DNA of 31,443 bases. Source: a virus. The notes below the pieces were generated by a model. That model was not told the DNA's origin, searched no databases, and saw nothing but the letters and a program-made list of their open reading frames with translations. How positions within the stretch are numbered: the stretch's first letter is position 1; the number at the start of each line of letters is the position of its first letter. This document shows positions 25,999-31,443 of this stretch, piece by piece. The position numbers and the translations under genes are program-made. The stretch spans positions 1-31,443 of IMG/VR virus record IMGVR_UViG_3300017773_000077; one strand, 5' to 3'.

Positions 25999-26553
25999 AT
26001 GGCTTTCAACATAAATGAAATTAAAAGCCAACTGACCTTTGGGGGTGCCAAGGCATCACTATTCCAAGTAGCGATTACTAATCCTATTAATGGAGTTGCT
26101 GATTTAAAGACACCGTTTATGGTACAGGCGGCACAGATACCAGAAGCAACTATGGGTATAATTGAGATTCCTTATTTTGGGCGTAAAGTTAAAGTTGCTG
26201 GTGATAGAACATTCGCTGAGTGGACTGTAACAATCATCAACGATGAAGACTTCTTGATTCGAAACGCTATGGAAGAATGGATGGCTTCAATCAATGCTCA
26301 TGAATCAAATGTAACACAATTAGGCACTGCAAGTGCTTCTGAATATAAGGCTCAAGCACAGATTACTCAGTATTCTAAAACAGGTCAGGCTTTGAGAACT
26401 TATAACTTTAACGGTTTATTCCCAACAACTGTTGCCGCTATAGGCATGGACTGGAATACAACTGATGACATTGAAAGATTCGATGTTACCTTCCAGTATG
26501 ACTGGTGGAATGTTTCTGGTGGAATCACCGGAGACGGTGGTACCAACGAGTAA
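25999..26553 (+). CDS. 19: Tail tube protein gp19
   Basis: This is the tail tube monomer of the T4 gp19 family, 184 residues against 163 in T4. Recognisable parts are FGGAKASLFQVAITNP, MVQAAQIPEATMGIIEIPYF, GRKVKVAGDRTFAEWTVTII, FLIRNAMEEWMASINAHE and FNGLFPTTVAAIGMDWNTTD. The protein polymerises into the hollow tube inside the sheath and shares its fold with other contractile-injection-system tubes. AAGGAGA precedes the ATG by 8 bases. A one-mismatch late promoter (AATAAATA) overlaps the gene 18 stop region, so it may be transcribed both from the gene 18 promoter and from its own. A GC-rich hairpin follows 20 bases after the stop. Confidence 0.96.
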   Translation: MAFNINEIKSQLTFGGAKASLFQVAITNPINGVADLKTPFMVQAAQIPEATMGIIEIPYFGRKVKVAGDRTFAEWTVTIINDEDFLIRNAMEEWMASINAHESNVTQLGTASASEYKAQAQITQYSKTGQALRTYNFNGLFPTTVAAIGMDWNTTDDIERFDVTFQYDWWNVSGGITGDGGTNE

Positions 26554-26573
26554 AATTGATAACGATAATTAAC

Positions 26574-26593
26574 GGGAGAGAATTAACTCTCCC
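26574..26593 (+). terminator. Perfect hairpin between genes 19 and 20
   Basis: GGGAGAG and CTCTCCC form a perfect 7-bp stem around the loop AATTAA. It starts 20 bases after the gene 19 stop and ends 19 bases before the gene 20 ATG. The bases after it (TGAAATTAG) are not a clear U-run, so it may be an attenuator, an RNA processing site or a 3'-end stabiliser, not a classical intrinsic terminator. Confidence 0.5.
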
Positions 26594-26612
26594 TGAAATT
26601 AGAGGATAAAAT

Positions 26613-28160
26613 ATGGCTGAATTATTTGGTTTCGAAATCAAACGCAAAGGTGATAAAGAAGAGAAGAATATTCCTTCATTTATTTCGCCAGAGGCTGACG
26701 ATGGCTCTATTGATATTGCGGCAACAGGTACTGCCGCTAGTAGCTATCTCGACCTCGCAGGAAGTGCAAGATCAGAAGCAGAACTTGTACAGAAATATAG
26801 AGGAATGTTACAGCAACCAGAAGTTTCTCAAGCAGTAGACGATATTGTTAACGAAGCAGTTAGCATTTCGTCAGATCAAAAAGTTGTTGAATGTGTTACA
26901 GATGATGTCGAACAACCCGACAACATCAAAAAGAAAATCAGAGAAGAGTTTGACACTGTATTGAAGTTGTTAGACTTTTCTTCTACTGGTTACGACACAT
27001 TTCAAAAGTGGTATGTTGACGGAAGAATCAACTATCATGTTATGATTGATGTCAAGCAACCTCGAAAAGGTATTCAAGAGTTGCGTTACATTGATCCAAG
27101 AAAGATTCGTAAAGTTAGAGAGTTTGAAAGTCAAAAATCTGGAGCAGTACAATCTGGAGATAACAAGTTCTTAACTAAAAGAGTGAAGAACGAGTATTAT
27201 ATCTACAGCGAAAAAGGATTTTTAGGTCAGGCAGGTACTCAAGTAGGTCAACAAGGTAATGATTTAGCTGGCTTGAAGATTGCCAAAGATTCAATTGTAA
27301 ATGCTAATTCAGGTTTACTTAATGAGAGTAATTCATTAATCATTTCTAACTTACACAAGGCAATTAAGCCTTTGAATCAGTTAAGAATGATGGAAGATGC
27401 TGTAGTTATTTACAGAATATCTAGAGCACCAGAAAGAAGAATATTCTACATTGACGTAGGTAACTTGCCCAAGATGAAAGCAGAGCAGTATCTACGAGAT
27501 ATGATGACTAAGCACAAGAATCGCTTAGTATATGATGCAAGCACTGGTGACGTTAAAGATGATCGTAGACATATGAGTATGACTGACGATTTCTGGTTGC
27601 CAAGAAGAGAGGGTGGAAAAGGTACAGAGATCACTACATTGCCTGGTGGTCAGAATCTAGGAGAACTAGACGATGTATTATATTTCCAGAAGAGATTATT
27701 TAAATCTTTGAATGTGCCTGTCTCTCGTATGGAGTCAGATAGCGGATTCTCACTAGGTAGAGCAACAGAGATATCTAGAGATGAGATTAAGTTTAGTAAG
27801 TTTATCAGCAGATTGAGATCAAGATTCTCTACACTGTTTGATAAAGTTCTTGAGAAGCAGTTGATACTCAAGGGAATCATAAGACCTGAGGAGTGGAATG
27901 ATATTCAAGCCTCTATCAGATATGATTTCATGCAAGACAACTACTTTGAAGAGTTGAAAGAAAGTGAAGTCTTGAGAGAAAGATTAAATCTTCTTCGAGA
28001 CATTGACGATTATGTCGGTAAATACTATTCAGCAGAATGGGTAAGAAAGAATGTCCTCATGATGAACGAAGATGAAATCGAGCAGATGAGAGACGAAATA
28101 AGTCGAGATGAAGAAGATGCAGAAGATGCAGAAGACAAAATCTCGGATGCTGAATTTTAG
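26613..28160 (+). CDS. 20: Portal vertex protein gp20
   Basis: This 515-residue protein is the T4 gp20 portal (524 in T4), the dodecameric ring through which DNA enters the head and on which the prohead core starts. Conserved stretches are YRGMLQQPEVSQAVDDIVNE, LRYIDPRKIRKVREFE, YRISRAPERRIFYIDVGNLP, KAEQYLRDMMTKHKNRLVYD, DFWLPRREGGKGTEITTLPG and NVPVSRMESDSGFSLGRATE. The C-terminus is very acidic (DEEDAEDAEDKISDAEF) and is encoded partly by a 9-base tandem repeat. Unlike its neighbours it has no exact TATAAATA in front; a perfect hairpin lies upstream, and the ribosome binding site is AGAGGA 6 bases before the ATG. Confidence 0.97.
   Translation: MAELFGFEIKRKGDKEEKNIPSFISPEADDGSIDIAATGTAASSYLDLAGSARSEAELVQKYRGMLQQPEVSQAVDDIVNEAVSISSDQKVVECVTDDVEQPDNIKKKIREEFDTVLKLLDFSSTGYDTFQKWYVDGRINYHVMIDVKQPRKGIQELRYIDPRKIRKVREFESQKSGAVQSGDNKFLTKRVKNEYYIYSEKGFLGQAGTQVGQQGNDLAGLKIAKDSIVNANSGLLNESNSLIISNLHKAIKPLNQLRMMEDAVVIYRISRAPERRIFYIDVGNLPKMKAEQYLRDMMTKHKNRLVYDASTGDVKDDRRHMSMTDDFWLPRREGGKGTEITTLPGGQNLGELDDVLYFQKRLFKSLNVPVSRMESDSGFSLGRATEISRDEIKFSKFISRLRSRFSTLFDKVLEKQLILKGIIRPEEWNDIQASIRYDFMQDNYFEELKESEVLRERLNLLRDIDDYVGKYYSAEWVRKNVLMMNEDEIEQMRDEISRDEEDAEDAEDKISDAEF
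28113..28136 (+). repeat. 9-bp tandem repeat at the 3' end of gene 20
   Basis: GAAGATGCA occurs twice and is followed by GAAGAC, encoding the acidic EDAEDAED run near the portal C-terminus. Confidence 0.8.
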
Positions 28161-28177
28161 ATGTAATTGTAATAATT

Positions 28178-28185
28178 TATAAATA
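28178..28185 (+). promoter_or_regulatory. Late promoter before gene 67
   Basis: Exact TATAAATA followed by GATAA, 18 bases before the gene 67 ATG. It shares 13 bases (TATAAATAGATAA) with the gene 13 promoter. Confidence 0.8.
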
Positions 28186-28203
28186 GATAAAAAGGAGATA
28201 GAT

Positions 28204-28419
28204 ATGAGTGTTAGTGATTTGATTAAGAATGCGATGGACAAAGATGCAAACGGTTTTGAATCATCGTTTAATAATATTATGGCAGATAAAATGACAGCGG
28301 CTATCGGACAAAAATATGACTCTATGTTTGGCTCTCCCGCAGAAGCTAGTGAGCCAGTTGAAGCACAAGCGGAAGTTGAAGTTGAAGTTGCTTCTGATAT
28401 AGAGACAGAAACGGAATAG
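28204..28419 (+). CDS. 67: Prohead core protein gp67
   Basis: This 71-residue protein is in the T4 gene 67 position between portal and protease; T4 gp67 is 80 residues, is an internal core protein and is cut into small peptides in maturation. The sequence MSVSDLIKNAMDKDANGFES, then FNNIMADKMTAAIGQKYDSM, followed by a Glu/Val-rich tail (EAQAEVEVEVASDIETETE), agrees with this family. The ATG has AAGGAGA 6 bases upstream and an exact late promoter at 28178-28185, so it heads the 67-68-21 unit. The tail is encoded partly by three GAAGTT repeats. Confidence 0.85.
   Translation: MSVSDLIKNAMDKDANGFESSFNNIMADKMTAAIGQKYDSMFGSPAEASEPVEAQAEVEVEVASDIETETE
28372..28389 (+). repeat. 6-bp tandem repeat in gene 67
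   Basis: Three copies of GAAGTT encode EVEVEV in the acidic tail of gp67. Confidence 0.8.
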
Positions 28420-28432
28420 AAAAGGAATCAAA

Positions 28433-29116
28433 ATGAAATCTTTTAAGCAGTTTACAGCAGAATCTAGTTATCTCGATCCAGAGAATTATCAAGATTTAGG
28501 TGACAGTTCTTCTAAGTTGGCACAAAAGGCTTTTGTAGATAAACATCTTGTTCAAAAAGTAGAACTTCCAACTCCTGAGTATAAGGAAGCAGAAGTAATT
28601 GACTTCAAGAAAGAGAACGAAAAGAAACGAATAGCCGATCATCCTAAAGATGAAGACGGTGAAGTTTATGAGTCGGTACAAGAAGAAGCCGTTTCTGAAG
28701 CAGAAATGACTGATGCCCAGAAAGCAAAAAGAGAAGAGATTGTAAAAGAACTTAAAAAGAAAATGAGCGAGTTCAAAGATCGTTACGGTGATCGTGCTAC
28801 AGATGTTATGTACGCAACTGCTACTAAGATGGCAATGAAAGATGACGAAGAAGAAGAAGTTGAAGAGTCTTATAAAGAAGGCTACTATAAAGAAGGCGTT
28901 ATCGCTGATCTAGAAAAAATTGTTAAGACTAAGAGTGCAGGTCAAATCAAGTTTAAGAACGGCAAGAAGACAAAGGTCGATCTTTTTTCAGCATCTGCTG
29001 TAGTCAATGCTTATAAGCAGTTAAGCACTGCCAATAAGAAAAAAGTGGAAAGTATGTTAGCTGATCCAAGTAAGTTCAAGCAGTTCGTATCTTTCGCAAT
29101 GCAAGCAAGTAAATAA
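28433..29116 (+). CDS. Putative prohead core protein (gene 68 position)
   Basis: This is a 227-residue, highly charged protein between gp67 and the prohead protease. The N-terminus MKSFKQFTAESSYLD and acidic/basic alternation suit an internal core protein. Residues about 98-135 (AKREEIVKELKKKMSEFKDR, then YGDRATDVMYATATKMA) form a helical motif that I associate with structural and core-region proteins of marine T4-like phages. The C-terminal part (VIADLEKIVKTKSAGQIKFK ... DPSKFKQFVSFAMQ) is another compact helical segment. T4 gp68 is about 141 residues, so this protein is longer and the equivalence rests mainly on position. AAAAGGAA precedes the ATG, 13 bases after the gene 67 stop. It likely belongs to the core removed or processed by gp21. 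Confidence 0.65.
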   Translation: MKSFKQFTAESSYLDPENYQDLGDSSSKLAQKAFVDKHLVQKVELPTPEYKEAEVIDFKKENEKKRIADHPKDEDGEVYESVQEEAVSEAEMTDAQKAKREEIVKELKKKMSEFKDRYGDRATDVMYATATKMAMKDDEEEEVEESYKEGYYKEGVIADLEKIVKTKSAGQIKFKNGKKTKVDLFSASAVVNAYKQLSTANKKKVESMLADPSKFKQFVSFAMQASK

Positions 29117-29126
29117 GGAAGAAGAT

Positions 29127-29807
29127 ATGAGTTTACTAATCAAAGAAATCGTTGAAGATGTACAATATATCACTGAAGCCAAAGAAGACGGTGAAGGTAA
29201 AGACTACTATATTGAAGGCATCATCATGCAAGGTGATATCAAGAATCGCAATGGTCGTATGTACCCAAAAGAGATTCTTGCTAATGAAGTAAAAAGATAC
29301 AACGAAACATATGTTTTGAAAAATAGAGCGTATGGCGAACTTGGTCATCCTGCAGGTCCTACGATTAATCTTGATAGAGTATCTCATATGTTCACTGAAC
29401 TAAAGCAAGATGGTTCAAACATCGTTGGTCGTGCAAAAGTAATGGACACGCCAATGGGTAAGATTGTAAAGAACATCATGGATGAAGATGGTACTCTAGG
29501 TATTTCATCTCGTGGCATGGGTTCAATCAAGCAGAACAAAAATGGTATCATGGAAGTGCAGAAAGACTTCATGTTAGCCACTGCAGGAGATATTGTAGCT
29601 GATCCATCAGCACCAGATGCTTTCGTCAAGGGCGTTATGGAAGGTGTAGATTGGATTTACGATGTAGCTTCTTCTTCATGGGAAGTAGCGAACACTTTTG
29701 ACGAGATCGAAGAAGAAATTAAACAGACTGCTAAAGTTTCTACCGCAGAGTTAGAAGTTAAAGCGGCCGCTTTGTTTGAGAAGTTTGTTCGTTCTCTAAC
29801 GAAATAG
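29127..29807 (+). CDS. 21: Prohead core protease gp21
   Basis: This 226-residue protein is the T4 gp21-type maturation protease (212 residues in T4), a serine protease packed inside the prohead that digests the core and trims the capsid protein. The family signature is present: GELGHPAGPTINLDRVSHMF with the probable catalytic His74, and GTLGISSRGMGSI with the probable catalytic Ser127 or Ser128. The N-terminal part includes GIIMQGDIKNRNGRMYPKEI, also typical. An ITE|A sequence at residues 15-18 would fit self-cleavage (inferred). AAGGAAGAAG lies just upstream of the ATG, 10 bases after the preceding stop. A late promoter for gene 22 follows its stop. Confidence 0.95.
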   Translation: MSLLIKEIVEDVQYITEAKEDGEGKDYYIEGIIMQGDIKNRNGRMYPKEILANEVKRYNETYVLKNRAYGELGHPAGPTINLDRVSHMFTELKQDGSNIVGRAKVMDTPMGKIVKNIMDEDGTLGISSRGMGSIKQNKNGIMEVQKDFMLATAGDIVADPSAPDAFVKGVMEGVDWIYDVASSSWEVANTFDEIEEEIKQTAKVSTAELEVKAAALFEKFVRSLTK

Positions 29808-29814
29808 AATTTTT

Positions 29815-29822
29815 TATAAATA
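29815..29822 (+). promoter_or_regulatory. Late promoter before gene 22
   Basis: Exact TATAAATA followed by GTA, 40 bases before the gene 22 ATG and just after the gene 21 stop. Confidence 0.8.
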
Positions 29823-29862
29823 GTAATATTGACACATTAATTACTTTAAAAGGAGAAGTTAA

Positions 29863-30792
29863 ATGAGTGAATTAGAAAAAGGCGTTGATCTTGATCTAGA
29901 CCTCGAGGAAGCGAAGGAGACTGGTACTGATGCAGTAGCAGCCGATGCCGTAACTCCAGAAGGCGGAAACGAGAAAAAACGCAAAACCGATAAAAAAGAT
30001 AAACCAGAAGTTGCTAAAGATTCAGAGCAAAAAGCACCTCAAGGCAATGTCGAAGGTGGCATGGCAGAATCAATCGAGCGTTTGTTCGACGGTTCTGAAC
30101 TTTCTGAAGACTTCAAAACATCTGCTGTAGCAGTATTTGAAGCGGCTGTACATGAGAAAGTACTAGCTGAAAGAGCGACTTTGGAAGAAAAATTTGAAAG
30201 CGATCTTCAAGAGCAAGTAGAAACTTCTGTTGAAGAGATTGTAGAGAAAGTAGACCAGTATCTAGATTACGTTATCGAAAACTGGATGGAAGACAATCAA
30301 GTAGCTGTTGAAAGCAACATCAAAGTAGAAGTTGCTGAATCTCTATTCGATAGCATCAAAGGTCTAGTAACTGAGCATAACCTTGAAATCGATCAAGAAA
30401 CTATTGACCATAATGCTGAACTTGAAGTTGCTCTTGAAGAGTCTAAAGTTAAGTATAATGAGTTAGCAGAAGAAATGATGGCTATCAAGGAAGCAAAGAA
30501 AGAAGCTGATCTAGAAGCCGCTTTTAAAACTGTTTCTGAGGAATTAACAGACACACAAGCGGAAAAATTGCGTGTTCTCTCAGAAGGTATTTCTTTCGAA
30601 TCAACTGATGATTACTCTAAGAAATTAGAAGCAATCAAAGACAACTACTTTGTAGAGTCTGCGCCTGCTCCAGTTGCTGAAGAAGAATCAACTGATCTTC
30701 TACAAGAAGAGACTGCGGAAGATGCACAGCCTGCTATGGAACCTGCCATTGCAAGTTATGCTGAATCGCTATCCCGCTTTGTCAAGAATTAA
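29863..30792 (+). CDS. 22: Prohead scaffold (core) protein gp22
   Basis: This is a 309-residue, acidic, largely helical protein in the gp22 place directly before the capsid gene; T4 gp22 is about 269 residues. It forms the assembly core and is degraded by gp21. The N-terminal region has a Lys-rich patch (EKKRKTDKKDKPEVAKD). Residues about 70-215 are coiled-coil-like (LEEKFESDLQEQVETSVEEI; AELEVALEESKVKYNELAEE), and it ends SYAESLSRFVKN. Possible gp21 cut sites such as VLSE|G occur. A strong AAAGGAGAA ribosome binding site and an exact late promoter at 29815-29822 fit the high copy number of a scaffold. Confidence 0.93.
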   Translation: MSELEKGVDLDLDLEEAKETGTDAVAADAVTPEGGNEKKRKTDKKDKPEVAKDSEQKAPQGNVEGGMAESIERLFDGSELSEDFKTSAVAVFEAAVHEKVLAERATLEEKFESDLQEQVETSVEEIVEKVDQYLDYVIENWMEDNQVAVESNIKVEVAESLFDSIKGLVTEHNLEIDQETIDHNAELEVALEESKVKYNELAEEMMAIKEAKKEADLEAAFKTVSEELTDTQAEKLRVLSEGISFESTDDYSKKLEAIKDNYFVESAPAPVAEEESTDLLQEETAEDAQPAMEPAIASYAESLSRFVKN

Positions 30793-30797
30793 AATTT

Positions 30798-30805
30798 TAT
30801 AAATA
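30798..30805 (+). promoter_or_regulatory. Late promoter before gene 23
   Basis: Exact TATAAATA followed by GTA, 36 bases before the capsid gene ATG and just after the gene 22 stop. Confidence 0.82.
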
Positions 30806-30841
30806 GTACTAAGTAAAAATCTCAAATAAAGGAGAACCATA

Positions 30842-31443
30842 ATGAGAAATGAAGAACTTATGAACAAGTGGAAGCCGATTCTAGAGCATAACGCTCTTCC
30901 CGGCATCCAAGATAGCCATCGAGCGGCTGTTACAGCTACTCTTTTGGAAAACACTGAGACTGCCCTTAAAGAAGGTCACTCTCTTCAACAAACTAGTCTG
31001 TTATCAGAAGCATCAGCCGATGCACCTGCTAACAACTCTAATGGCCAAGAATTTTATAACCCAGTATTGATCAGCTTAGTTCGCCGTTCAATGCCTAACT
31101 TGGTTGCATATGACATCTGTGGTGTTCAGCCAATGACTGGTCCTACTGGACTTATCTTTGCTATGCACTCAAAGTATGCTTCAACTGCTGGCGATTCAAC
31201 TGCTGGTAATGAAGCGTTCATCAATGAGCCAGATCCTAAATTCTCTGGTGACACTTCTACTGGTAAAGGTCAAACGACTGCTAATGCTGAAGGTATGGGC
31301 ATGAAAGAGATCACTGATGGTAGTAGCGGTGGTGCAGTTACTGTTGGTGGTACACCAATTCAGGAAATGTCTTTCTCAATCGATAAAGTAGTAGTATCTG
31401 CTACTTCTCGTGCATTGAAAGCTGAGTACTCTTCAGAACTTGC
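30842..31443 (+). CDS. 23: Major capsid protein gp23, 3' end cut by window
   Basis: The first 200 codons of the T4 gp23-type major capsid protein are visible; the frame runs off the right edge. MRNEELMNKWKPILEHNALP resembles the T4 start, and PVLISLVRRSMPNLVAYDIC, GVQPMTGPTGLIFAMHSKY and EMSFSIDKVVVSATSRALKA are the family core. The sequence LLSE|ASADAP at residues 53-62 fits the gp21 cleavage rule (hydrophobic-X-Glu, then a small residue), so residues 1-56 are probably the removed propeptide. AAAGGAGAA precedes the ATG and an exact late promoter is at 30798-30805. Confidence 0.97.
   Translation, partial: MRNEELMNKWKPILEHNALPGIQDSHRAAVTATLLENTETALKEGHSLQQTSLLSEASADAPANNSNGQEFYNPVLISLVRRSMPNLVAYDICGVQPMTGPTGLIFAMHSKYASTAGDSTAGNEAFINEPDPKFSGDTSTGKGQTTANAEGMGMKEITDGSSGGAVTVGGTPIQEMSFSIDKVVVSATSRALKAEYSSEL

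Noticed and set aside
29829-29834. TTGACA as a -35 box before gene 22
   Set aside because: No suitable -10 box lies 16-18 bases downstream, and the TATAAATA octamer nearby already explains transcription.

Overview
This window is part of the late (virion structure and packaging) region of a T4-like contractile-tailed phage. From the + strand's gene 13 onward the order is 13-14-15-16-17-18-19-20-67-(68 position)-21-22-23, the canonical T4 order, and each of these proteins is recognisable by sequence. The DNA is AT-rich, the genes are packed tightly (several TAATG stop/start overlaps), and late promoters carry the T4-type octamer TATAAATA. The accessory modules in the structural proteins are of the kind seen in marine T4-like phages (cyanophages, pelagiphages). 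A marine host is therefore likely, but the host cannot be fixed from this window.

Layout. Positions 1-17919 hold eight proteins in the place where T4 carries baseplate and fibre genes (about 10-12 and wac). None can be equated confidently with a T4 gene. They are: two very large proteins sharing a paralogous module (1-3246, truncated by the window edge, and 3250-7047); a 1186-residue protein with leucine-rich repeats (7047-10607); a 387-residue fibre/baseplate-like protein (10620-11783); a lone minus-strand gene for a 1284-residue modular fibre-like protein (11790-15644); and three smaller virion-type proteins (15717-17919). The minus-strand gene and the + strand gene at 15717 diverge from a 72-bp gap. 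That gap contains the perfect 14-bp palindrome TTATTTATAAATAA, which is a T4-type late promoter octamer on both strands.

Positions 17975-23559 hold the neck, tail completion and DNA packaging genes (13, 14, 15, 16, 17). Positions 23630-26553 hold the tail sheath and tube (18, 19). Positions 26613-31443 hold the head genes: portal (20), core proteins (67 and the 68-position gene), prohead protease (21), scaffold (22) and the start of the major capsid protein (23, truncated by the window edge).

How they work together. The scaffold/core proteins assemble on the portal, the capsid protein coats the core, and the protease matures the prohead. The terminase pair fills it through the portal, and 13/14 close the head. 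Tube, sheath and 15 form the tail, which joins the neck. The large proteins at the left probably build the baseplate periphery and fibres that bind the host.

The most unusual theme is that conserved core proteins (13, 14, 15, 18) carry extra inserted beta-rich modules. Recognisable relatives of two of these modules also occur in the putative fibre proteins of the same window. No RNA gene, transposon or CRISPR array was seen, and no stretch longer than about 75 bases lacks a gene.
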